Notes under the pieces: model-generated
Database searches by the model: none
Told to the model about the DNA's origin: nothing
What the model saw: only the letters and a program-made list of their open reading frames with translations
Made by a program: the position numbers and the translations under genes
Shown: positions 41,801-49,914 of the stretch, piece by piece
Layout of the letters: each line of letters begins with the position of its first letter
Numbering within the stretch: the stretch's first letter is position 1
Source: Methylobacterium sp. NMS14P
GTDB lineage: Bacteria > Pseudomonadota > Alphaproteobacteria > Rhizobiales > Beijerinckiaceae
Assembly: GCF_028583545.1 (NCBI RefSeq)
Contig: NZ_CP087106.1
Location: 1,488,001-1,552,000, forward strand
DNA: 64,000 nt
Direction of reading: 5' to 3'

Positions 41801-43465
41801 TCACGCCTGCCACCGCACCGGCTTGCCCTCGACCTGGGCGTGGACGAGGCGGCGCACGGCCAGCATGTGCTCGCAGGGGCCGCGGGTCAGCCGGTTGTGG
41901 GTGTAGAACCCGCACTGGCAGCTGCCACCGACCATGCGGTCGTCGGAATCGAGCTCCACCGCGGGCGTCAGGCTCCGGCCGTCGTCCAGCACGGTCCCGC
42001 TCAGGCGCCGCCTGTCGCCGGCCTGCTCGACGGGCCCGAGGGTGACCAGTCCGGCCGCCAGGAACCGGTCAGCCCTGGCCTCCTGCTCGGAGGCGAAGCG
42101 CAGGGCGCCCGGCGCCAGCGGCTCCCGGGTCAGCTCCCGCAGGCGGTAGACCCGCTTGTCGAGGTCGAACATGGCGCGGCCCGCCTGCACGTAGCCACCG
42201 AGCGCCGCCTCCACGGTCGACCGGTCGAGGCCGGTCTCGGCGGCGAGTTGCCCGGTGTCGGCGGCGTGGTGGCGCCGGAGCGCCGCGAAGACCCGGGCGG
42301 CGGTGTCGGCGTCGACGTCGGCCCGGGGCGCGAGCAGGTCGAACTGCCCGGCCCGGGACCAGTCGTTGGCGGTCCAGCCCGACAGGCCGAGGGTGAAGCG
42401 CAGGCCGCCGAAATCCACCACCGCGAAGCTCGGCAGGCCGGTGCCGAGGAGGTGCAGCCGCACCGACCGGGCGAGCGGCAGGGTCCGGGCCAGGATCGCG
42501 AGGCGCCGCCGGCCCCACAGGCGGATCTCCGCCGTCGCGCCCCCGCGGTAGATCGAGCGCCGGAAGGTCAGCCGCTCGTTCCAGGGCTCGATCAGCACGC
42601 TGACCGGCCGGCCGGGCTCGAGCAGGAACCGCAGGGAGCGCGGGCCGTGGCGCTCCCGGCGCGCGGCGAGGCGGGTCAGGATCGCGTGCATGTCGACCGG
42701 GTGCAGGTCCACCACGTGGGCGGGCTGCGCCATGGCGCTCGACACCTGCAGGAAGCCCCGCATCCAGGAATCGGGCAGGTCGATCTTGTCCTCGCGGTAG
42801 GCGGCCTCGCCGGAGGTCTGGACCGCGAAGCCCGTCGGGTCGATCGCCAGCTCGGTGTCGCGGTAGCTGCGGATCTTCTGGAACTCGTCGTAGAGGGCGT
42901 GGCTGTAGTCGATGTTGGTCGTGCCGCAGGCCATGTCGCCGATCCGCGCGAACGTGTCGTGGTCGCAGGACAGGCGCCCGTAGCTCGATTCGTCGAGGCT
43001 GAACGCCTCGAAGAAGATCTCGTCCGGATGGACCGTGATGACCGGGTCGAGCACGATCCAGGCGTCGAGGTTCTCCCGGTAGAGGTGGTCGAAGTACCGC
43101 TTCCGCGCGTCGTAGAACGGCCGCATCACCGCGTCGGAGCGCGCCGCGATGTCCCGGGACTCGGCGCGCAGCGCCTCGATCTCCGCGCGCAGGCTGTCCT
43201 TCTCGGCGAGGGCCTCGGCCAGGAGCTCCTGCTCGTGGGCCTGGAGCCACGCGAAGTAGGCGGTGCGGTCCTTCGGCTTGAAGCGCAGGTCCGACACGAC
43301 GACGTGGTGCAGGGCGGAGATCGCCTCCCGGAACGGCAGGTGCCGCGCCACCGTCCCGGCGAAGTAGGTCGGCTCGCGCAGGGTGTCGGGGACGAAGCCG
43401 AGCCGGGTCGCGTCCGCGTCCGAGACGGCCCGGCTCTCGCCGAGGTAGCGATGGACGAAGTTCAT
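41801..43465 (-). CDS. winged-helix SWIM zinc-finger protein (retron-associated)
   Basis: 554 residues. The N-terminal ~400 are unrecognised, with a coiled-coil stretch (EALAEKDSLRAEIEALRAESRD). A winged-helix-like segment follows (ADTGQLAAETGLDRSTVEAALGGYVQAGRAMFD). The C-terminus holds a SWIM zinc finger with Cys516, Cys518, Cys531 and His533 (GGSCQCGF...GPCEH). From memory, a winged-helix SWIM protein plus an ARM/HEAT protein is the partner set of type XIII retrons in the published classification. Its start overlaps the stop of the WGR-HEAT gene (ATGA); the retron RNA follows its stop. Confidence 0.85.
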   Translation of the reverse strand: MNFVHRYLGESRAVSDADATRLGFVPDTLREPTYFAGTVARHLPFREAISALHHVVVSDLRFKPKDRTAYFAWLQAHEQELLAEALAEKDSLRAEIEALRAESRDIAARSDAVMRPFYDARKRYFDHLYRENLDAWIVLDPVITVHPDEIFFEAFSLDESSYGRLSCDHDTFARIGDMACGTTNIDYSHALYDEFQKIRSYRDTELAIDPTGFAVQTSGEAAYREDKIDLPDSWMRGFLQVSSAMAQPAHVVDLHPVDMHAILTRLAARRERHGPRSLRFLLEPGRPVSVLIEPWNERLTFRRSIYRGGATAEIRLWGRRRLAILARTLPLARSVRLHLLGTGLPSFAVVDFGGLRFTLGLSGWTANDWSRAGQFDLLAPRADVDADTAARVFAALRRHHAADTGQLAAETGLDRSTVEAALGGYVQAGRAMFDLDKRVYRLRELTREPLAPGALRFASEQEARADRFLAAGLVTLGPVEQAGDRRRLSGTVLDDGRSLTPAVELDSDDRMVGGSCQCGFYTHNRLTRGPCEHMLAVRRLVHAQVEGKPVRWQA

Positions 43466-46400
43466 CGGGCCTCTTCCGAGACGGAGACGGGTCCCCGCGC
43501 CTCCGGCGGGCGCCGGACGAGGGGCACGGCGAGATCGGGATGCGCGTCGGCGACGTCGCGCAGGGCCAGGATCGCGGCGCTGCGGTCCCGGGCCGTGCCG
43601 CTCAGGGTCAGGTCGGCGAGGAGCGGCAGCAGCGCCTCGGCGCGGGCGCGGCTGCGCAGGGCCTCGGCCCGGAGGAAGGCGGCCATCCGGTCCTTGGCGA
43701 CCCGGCCCCGCAGCACCTGCAGCATCACGATGCGGGCGAGGGGGATCAGCCGCGCGAAGGCCGCCTCGCTCGCCACGGCCTGCTCGGTCAGCAGCTCGGT
43801 GAGCAGGAGGTGCATCGACGGGGCGGGGTGCTCCAGGAGGCGCAGGACCTGCGCCTCCGCGTCCTCGGGCCGGAGCCGGCTGCGCAGGAGGTGGCGGGCG
43901 AGGGTCAGGACCTCCAGCTTGACGCTGTCGGTGACGACGGCGAGCGCCTCGGGCGTCCAGGCGGTCTCCGGCCACGCGTCGAACAGGCCGCGGGCGAAGG
44001 CGAGGGTGTCGGGCCAGTCGCTCTCCACGAGGAGGACGGCCTCGGCCGCCGCGGCCTGGAACCGGGCCGGGTCGGCCGCGAAGGCCGCCGTCGCCCAGTC
44101 CCGCACCGCCCGGTACGGGTGGCCGCCGAGCCGGGCGATCTGGCGGACGCTGAGGGCCTCGGGGCGCCGGTCGGGCAGGAGGGCGGCGCCGAGGCGGCGG
44201 GCCCCGTCGGCCCGCGCCTGCAGCAGGCGCCACAGGGTGCCGTCGTCGAGGGCGGCGCATTCCCCCGGCAGGGCCTCGCGCAGCAGGGCCACGGTGTCGG
44301 CGGCGTAGGCGTCGTCGGGCGCCGCGCGGAACAGGCTGCCGATCAGCTCCCGGGCGAGGCGGGGGGCGAGGCCCGGATCTGCCGACGCGAGGCGCGCCAC
44401 CAGGGGCCGGGCGGCCCGCCGGACGGCGCTGTCGGGCCCGCTGGCGAAGGCGACGATCCGGTCCGCGTAGGGCCCGAGCCGCGCGTCGTCGAGGCGCGCC
44501 AGCAGGACGAGGGCGGCGATCCGGATGTCCTCGGATTCCGCGCCGATCAGCGCGTCCCAGCTCTCCGGCGGCAGGCCCGCGGCCCCGGCCTCGGACTGCG
44601 CCAGGAGGGCGAGGCCGGCGGACCGGACCGCGGCGGACGGGTGGGCGATCAGGGCGGCGGCGGTCTCGGACGCGACCGGCAGGTCGTGGTCCGGCCACAG
44701 GAGGGGCAGGGCGGAGCGCAGACCCCGGATCGCGGCCGTCGCGGCCGCGTCTGGCTCCGGCGGCATCGCCCGCAGCCATGCCACCAGCCGCGCCAACAGG
44801 GGCGCCGCGAGCCCGGTGGGCAGCGCCCGCGCTCCGGCGAAGCCGGGGAGGGCCGCCTGGACGTCCGGCTCCGGGCTCGTGAGCAGCGCGGCGGCGAGGT
44901 CGGGGTCCGACCAGACGATCGGAGTCCCCGCCTCGAGGCGCCGAAGGGCCAGCGCCCGCGCCTCCGGCTCCGGGCTCGCGAGCAGCGCCGCCACCAGGGC
45001 GGCGAGTTCGGCAGGCTCGGCGATCCCGGCGGCGAGACGCGCCTGGGCGGTCCGGAACGCGAAGGTCCGCACGGCGTCGTGCGGCGCGGCCAGCAGGCGC
45101 CCGATCTCGCTGGCCGTCAGCGCCGCGCAGGCCCGCGGGTCCGCGCGCAGCACCCGCAGGCCCAGCCGCGTCACCGGCTCGATCCGTCCCTCCGCGGCGA
45201 GGCGGAGCGCCAGGTCCGGGCGGGCGCTCCAGAGATCCGGGAACGCCTCGTCACGCCGGTCGGGATCGACGGCGCCGGTCTCCAGGAAGGTCAGCGATCC
45301 CGTCCGCGGCCGGGCCTCCGGGGCGTGGCGATACAGGAGCTGGCTCGCGGTCCAGTTGCGGGCGAGCGGCCCCCGCGCCCGGGCCTGCCGGCCCCAGGTC
45401 CCGTCCGGCTGCCGCCCCCAGGCGGTCCAGCGCGCCGGCGGGTCGAGGTCCTCCGGCCCGAGCGCCAGCAGGAAGCCCGCCGCGAGCGCCGCGAAGGCCG
45501 GGTCCCCGACGGCGCCGCGCTTGCGCAGGGCGCGCCAGATCCGTCGCTTCATGTAGGCGCGGGTGGCGGTGGACAGGCCGAGCCGCGCTTCCGGCCCCTG
45601 GCGCGCCGCGTCCACCGCGACGTAGCGCCGGAGGTCGGGGACGTAGGCGTGGCTCCGGCCGGACTGGTACATCGCCTGCGCGGTCTCGAAGCGCTGGGCG
45701 GCGGCGCCGAACAGGGCGGCGTCGTCGGCCATCTCGGCATGCTTGAACAGGCGCCGCAGGCCGATCAGGTAGGGCGGCCGCGCCGGCAGCCGGAGCAGGG
45801 CGGCGCAGAGCGTCGCGTGCAGGCCGGGCGCCGCCTGCGCCCGCCGGCCGAGCGCCACGAGGGCCGGCCCGACCCGGCCCGGATCGTGCCGGGCGAGGCC
45901 GTCCAGCGCCCCGCACAGCCCGTCGACGTCGCCGGCCTCGGCCGGCCGGGCGACCATGCCGGGCAGGTCCGGCTCGGCCTCCGGCGGCCGGTAGGGCCCG
46001 GTGAGCGGGGCGGCGAGCGCGAAGCGGGCGAGGTCGTGGACCACGCTTCCGGGCGCGTCGGCGGCGATCGTCGCCAGGACCGGACCGGCCTCCGCGCCCG
46101 CCGCCCGGGCGAGCGCCCAGACCAGGGCGTAGCTCGCCCGCGCCGGACCGAGGGTCCGCGCCAGGGCGATCAGGTCCGGGGCGGCCGCGGCCAGCCGCAG
46201 CTCGCCGACGCGCCAGAGCAGGCGGTCGCGGTCGCGCTCGGCCCAGCTCTCGCGCAGGCAGGCGGAGAGCCGCGCCCGCAGCACCGCCGCGCGGCCGTCG
46301 GCCGTCGCCTCGGGTGCGGCGGTTTCCGGGCCGTCGACCCGGCGGTAGCCGCCGTTGATCTTGGAGACGACCACGCTGTCGAACACCCGTGCGGCCGCCT

Positions 46401-46584
46401 CGGCGGTCACGGGCTGCGGCGTCTTGGAGCCCTCGCGCAGGGTCGCGCCGCGCCGGCCGTAGCGCGTGTTGACGAAGTAGCGCTCGGGGGTGCCGAGGGC
46501 CTCGTTCTCGATCAGGTCGACGTCGTAGACCTTGTCGGAGGTGGCGTCCCGCAGGTGGAGACGCGCCGCACGGACGACCCTCAT
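43462..46584 (-). CDS. WGR-HEAT/ARM repeat protein (retron-associated)
   Basis: 1040 residues. The first ~85 resemble a WGR domain (YDVDLIENEALGTPERYFVNTRYGRRGATLREG, with YGR for WGR), a nucleic-acid-contacting fold. The rest is an almost continuous array of HEAT/ARM-like helical pairs (LLASPEPEARALALRRLEAG, LIAHPSAAVRSAGLALLAQ, LARLGGHPYRAVRDWATAAF). This suits a large scaffold that binds RNA-DNA and protein partners. It overlaps the SWIM gene by four bases. A 198-base gap separates it from the yeh-like operon upstream on the same strand. Confidence 0.85.
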   Translation of the reverse strand: MRVVRAARLHLRDATSDKVYDVDLIENEALGTPERYFVNTRYGRRGATLREGSKTPQPVTAEAAARVFDSVVVSKINGGYRRVDGPETAAPEATADGRAAVLRARLSACLRESWAERDRDRLLWRVGELRLAAAAPDLIALARTLGPARASYALVWALARAAGAEAGPVLATIAADAPGSVVHDLARFALAAPLTGPYRPPEAEPDLPGMVARPAEAGDVDGLCGALDGLARHDPGRVGPALVALGRRAQAAPGLHATLCAALLRLPARPPYLIGLRRLFKHAEMADDAALFGAAAQRFETAQAMYQSGRSHAYVPDLRRYVAVDAARQGPEARLGLSTATRAYMKRRIWRALRKRGAVGDPAFAALAAGFLLALGPEDLDPPARWTAWGRQPDGTWGRQARARGPLARNWTASQLLYRHAPEARPRTGSLTFLETGAVDPDRRDEAFPDLWSARPDLALRLAAEGRIEPVTRLGLRVLRADPRACAALTASEIGRLLAAPHDAVRTFAFRTAQARLAAGIAEPAELAALVAALLASPEPEARALALRRLEAGTPIVWSDPDLAAALLTSPEPDVQAALPGFAGARALPTGLAAPLLARLVAWLRAMPPEPDAAATAAIRGLRSALPLLWPDHDLPVASETAAALIAHPSAAVRSAGLALLAQSEAGAAGLPPESWDALIGAESEDIRIAALVLLARLDDARLGPYADRIVAFASGPDSAVRRAARPLVARLASADPGLAPRLARELIGSLFRAAPDDAYAADTVALLREALPGECAALDDGTLWRLLQARADGARRLGAALLPDRRPEALSVRQIARLGGHPYRAVRDWATAAFAADPARFQAAAAEAVLLVESDWPDTLAFARGLFDAWPETAWTPEALAVVTDSVKLEVLTLARHLLRSRLRPEDAEAQVLRLLEHPAPSMHLLLTELLTEQAVASEAAFARLIPLARIVMLQVLRGRVAKDRMAAFLRAEALRSRARAEALLPLLADLTLSGTARDRSAAILALRDVADAHPDLAVPLVRRPPEARGPVSVSEEAR

Positions 46585-46782
46585 GCCACCGCGCCGGCCC
46601 GCGCGGCCGGGCAGGGCTGCGTCGCGGGGGCGCGACGATCGACGGGTCCTCGCATCCGGGCTCCTCGCGAAACGACCGGGACGGGCCGGCCGGCGAATCG
46701 CGGCGCCCGAGACCGCGGCAAGCTGCCCCAGCGGGACCGCAGGGGCAACCGCGCGCGCACGATTCCGTGATCAGGCCTCTGA
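46585..46782. other. gap between the yeh-like operon and the retron genes
   Basis: No gene is seen. At 46768-46793 an 11-12 base sequence (TGATCAGGCCTC) is directly repeated in tandem, the second copy containing the SWIM-gene stop codon. The gap is the candidate site for a retron promoter separate from the upstream operon. Confidence 0.4.
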
Positions 46783-48774
46783 TCAGGCCTCTTCCGGCCC
46801 GGGATCATCGCGCATGGCGGCGACCCAGAGGGCGGCCCGGGCGAAGGGCTCGGACTGCGTGCCCGGAGCCGCCAGGGTGGCGGAGAGGAAGGCGGAGAGC
46901 CGCGCGGCGGTGGCCGGATGCCCCGCCGCGGCGAGGCGGGCGACCAGGTCGGCGCCGCCGGCGCGGGCGCCGGCCGCGAAGGCCCGCCGGCCGGCATGGA
47001 GGGCGTTCGCCAGGAGCGCGGCCGCCTCGTCGAGGAGCGTGGCCGGCCCCAGATCCGGCGCCGGCGGGATCGGGTGGCCGGCGCCGTCCGGGGCGGCGAG
47101 GTCGGGCACGACGAGCCGGTCGACAGACACCGACCAGGGCTCGCAGACCAGGGCCCCGTCCGCGATCCGCACCGGGCCGGCGACCTGCCGCACGGGTCCC
47201 CAGCGCCCCGCGCAGGCGCCCGCGAGGGCGTCCAGGGCGTGCGGCGCGGCGGGGTCGTAGGCGCGGGCGAGATGCAGCGTGCCGCCCGCCTCCGGCAGCT
47301 CGACGGCGGCCTGCCAGATCTGGGCGCCCGGCGCCCAGGCCTGTCCCAGGACCGCCTCGACGGCGAAGACGTGGAAGGCCTCCAGCCGGTCGCGCGGGCG
47401 CAGGAAGGCGGGCGGCCGGTCGGCGAGGCGGCGCAGGATCGACGGGACGTCCCGCGCCGCCAGGGGGGCCGGCAGGGTCACCAGGGCGTCCCGCGGCAGC
47501 AGCGCCGTGCGGCCCCGCGCGCCCTGGCCGAGGGCGAGGAGCCCGTCGGCCCGGCGCCGGGCCACGCTGGTCAGGATCTGGCCCTGGCCGGTGCCCGCGA
47601 CGGACAGGCCCGGGCCGAGGAGGCGCCCGGGGAGGCCGGCCACGATATCCGCCTCGGCCTCGCCCGGCGCGAATTCGCGCTCCAGCGCCAGGAGCGCGCC
47701 GGTATCGGTGTCGGCCAGGGCCACGCGGGCGGTGGCGCCGCGGCCGCGGGCGAGGAGCCGGGCGCCCAGCGAGACGAGGCGGGTCTTGCCCATGGCGGTC
47801 TCGTAGGGCTGGCCGAGGCCGAGGGCGGCCGCCCCGCCCCGGACGCGCCCGAGGAGTTCCGCGGCGAGCGCCAGGACGACGGCCGCGTCGTAGGCGGCGT
47901 GGCGCCCGGCATAGGCCGCGAGCTGCCCGGCGAGCTCCGCCTCCGCCAGCAGGACCTGCGTGGCGCCCCGCGCTTCGGCCGCGCGCCGCAGCCGGATGAG
48001 GGCGCCGTCGTGGGCCTCCGGCCCGGACACCACACCGGCCTCCAGCAGGCCGGCGATCACCCGGTCGACGGCCTCGGCGAGTCCCTCCTCCGCCGGGCTC
48101 TCTGCCGTGGCCGCTCCGGCCGGAGCCGCGCCGCCCAGGCGGATCTCGGGGGCGCCCGCGGCCTCCCGGAAGGCGCGGATCGCCAGCGCGACGTGGGCGC
48201 AGCCGCCCCCGGCCGCGCAGTCGCAGCGGGCGTAGCCGACGGCGTCGGGCACGAGGAAGCGCACGGTCGCGGTCGGGAGCCGCGCGGCCGGCACGGCGCC
48301 GCGTTCCAGCTCGACCGTGATCCCGGCCGCCAGGAGGCGCCGCAGCTCCGCCGCCGCCGCGCCGCCGAGCCCCGCCTCGAGGGCGGCGCCGTCCAGGGTG
48401 CCGGGATCCCAGGCGACCGCCTCCGCGGCCGGGACCGCCGCCCCGTCGGCCATTCCCCCGGCTGCCCCCTCGGCGGCTCCCTCGGCCGGCCCGTCCGCGA
48501 CGGCCGCGGCCCGGTAGGCGACGACGAGGGCGACCCGGTGGCGGCACATCCCGCTCGCCGGGCAGGTGCAGGTGGCCGCGTCGGGGGGCCGGCCGGGGCC
48601 GAGCCGCGTGACCGTGCCGTCGGCGAAGCGCGCCTCGACGGTGCCGTCGTCGGCCTCCGCGAGGGCCGGCCCCGCGCCGGCGGCCACCTCGCGCAGCGCG
48701 CGCTTCACCAGCCCGGCATTGGCGAGCTGGATCAGGCCGTCATCCGTGAGGGCGCGGAGGTCGGGGCGGGCCAT
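46783..48774 (-). CDS. SWIM zinc-finger protein (YehQ-like)
   Basis: 663 residues. Two CxC...CxH elements are visible: ATCTCPASGMCRHRVAL near residue 68 and YARCDCAAGGGCAHVAL near 180, so the protein may carry two SWIM fingers. The remainder is a beta-rich Ala/Gly-rich body with a low-complexity Glu-Gly-Ala insert after the first finger. In E. coli, YehQ is the SWIM protein encoded beside YehP (VWA). Here the VWA gene is immediately upstream with a 9-base gap. Its role in the complex is unknown; SWIM fingers bind nucleic acid or protein. Confidence 0.85.
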   Translation of the reverse strand: MARPDLRALTDDGLIQLANAGLVKRALREVAAGAGPALAEADDGTVEARFADGTVTRLGPGRPPDAATCTCPASGMCRHRVALVVAYRAAAVADGPAEGAAEGAAGGMADGAAVPAAEAVAWDPGTLDGAALEAGLGGAAAAELRRLLAAGITVELERGAVPAARLPTATVRFLVPDAVGYARCDCAAGGGCAHVALAIRAFREAAGAPEIRLGGAAPAGAATAESPAEEGLAEAVDRVIAGLLEAGVVSGPEAHDGALIRLRRAAEARGATQVLLAEAELAGQLAAYAGRHAAYDAAVVLALAAELLGRVRGGAAALGLGQPYETAMGKTRLVSLGARLLARGRGATARVALADTDTGALLALEREFAPGEAEADIVAGLPGRLLGPGLSVAGTGQGQILTSVARRRADGLLALGQGARGRTALLPRDALVTLPAPLAARDVPSILRRLADRPPAFLRPRDRLEAFHVFAVEAVLGQAWAPGAQIWQAAVELPEAGGTLHLARAYDPAAPHALDALAGACAGRWGPVRQVAGPVRIADGALVCEPWSVSVDRLVVPDLAAPDGAGHPIPPAPDLGPATLLDEAAALLANALHAGRRAFAAGARAGGADLVARLAAAGHPATAARLSAFLSATLAAPGTQSEPFARAALWVAAMRDDPGPEEA

Positions 48775-48783
48775 CGGCGCCGT

Positions 48784-49914
48784 TCAGGCCCGGATCGCGG
48801 CGGCGAGCCAGCCGGCGAGTTCGCCGGGCGTCATCGCGCCGATCTCGGCGCCGGCCGCCACGAGCCGCTGGGCCATCGCCCGGTCGTAGGCGGGCTGCGC
48901 CTCCGAATCGAGGGCCGCGAGGCCGAGCACGCGGGTCCGCTGGCCTGAGAGCGCCCGCACCTGCTCGACCAGCGCGGCCTCGCTCGCGCCCTCGTAGAAG
49001 TCGGAGACCAGGACCACGATCGCCCGCTCCGGTGCGGTGATCAGCCCGGCCGCGTAGCGCACGGCGCCCCCGATATCGGTGCCGCCGCCGAGCTGGACCT
49101 TCATGAGCATCTCGCAGGCGTCGTCGCAGTCGCGGGTCAGGTCGACCACCGCCGTGTCGAAGGCGACGAGGTGGGTGCGGATGCCGGGGAGCTTCCACAG
49201 GCAGGCGGCCATCACCGAGGCGTGGATCACCGAATCGAGCATCGACCCGCTCTGGTCGACGAGCAGGATCACCTGCCAGGGCCGCATCTGGCGCCGGTTC
49301 CGGGCGAAGAAGTGCAGCCGCTCGACCGTGATCCGCCGGCTCTCGGGATCGTAGTGGCGCAGGTTGTCGCGGATCGTCCGGTTCAGGTCGAGGTCGCGGG
49401 CGCCGGGCAGGCGGGTGTGCCGCCGCCGGTCGAGCACCCCCGAGAACGCCACCGCGAGGTCCCGGGCCAGCCGCTCCATCAGCTGCCGCACCACCTCCTG
49501 CACGAGCTTGCGGGCCATCACCAGCACGTCGGGCGCCATCAGGTGCTTGGTGCGCAGGACCGCCTTCAGCAGCGTCTCGTTCGGCTCGACCCGGGCCAGC
49601 ACCTCGGGATTCGTGACCACGTCGTCGATGGCGTAGAGCTCGATCGCGTCGCGCTCCAGCCGCTCGATCGTCTCGCGGGGGAAGAGCGTGTGGACCGCGT
49701 TGATCCAGCCCGGCACCGTCAGGGTCGAGCCCTCGCGGCCGCCCTGGCGCCGCTCCCCCCGCGCCGCGCCCTCGGCGTCGCGGCCGTAGAGCCAGTCGAG
49801 CGTCTGATCCATGGCGGCCGCCTCCCCCGACAGGGCGCAGCCGGCCCCCGCGCAGGCCGAGTCCGCCGCCTCGCCGAGGATGAGCCGCCAGCGCGTGACC
49901 GGGTCGAGGCTCAC
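48784..49914 (-). CDS. VWA-domain protein (YehP-like)
   Basis: 376 residues. The C-terminal ~200 residues are a von Willebrand A domain with an intact metal site: LLVDQSGSML (DxSxS), the Thr in GGGTDIGGA and the Asp in LVSDFYEG. The N-terminal half is the helical region found in MoxR-partner VWA proteins (MARKLVQEVVRQLMERLARDL). GTG 49914 overlaps the DUF4132 gene stop (GTGA); a shorter ATG start near 49812 is possible. MoxR ATPases act on VWA partners to assemble or remodel targets, so this should pair with the AAA protein at the operon head. Confidence 0.9.
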   Translation of the reverse strand: MSLDPVTRWRLILGEAADSACAGAGCALSGEAAAMDQTLDWLYGRDAEGAARGERRQGGREGSTLTVPGWINAVHTLFPRETIERLERDAIELYAIDDVVTNPEVLARVEPNETLLKAVLRTKHLMAPDVLVMARKLVQEVVRQLMERLARDLAVAFSGVLDRRRHTRLPGARDLDLNRTIRDNLRHYDPESRRITVERLHFFARNRRQMRPWQVILLVDQSGSMLDSVIHASVMAACLWKLPGIRTHLVAFDTAVVDLTRDCDDACEMLMKVQLGGGTDIGGAVRYAAGLITAPERAIVVLVSDFYEGASEAALVEQVRALSGQRTRVLGLAALDSEAQPAYDRAMAQRLVAAGAEIGAMTPGELAGWLAAAIRA

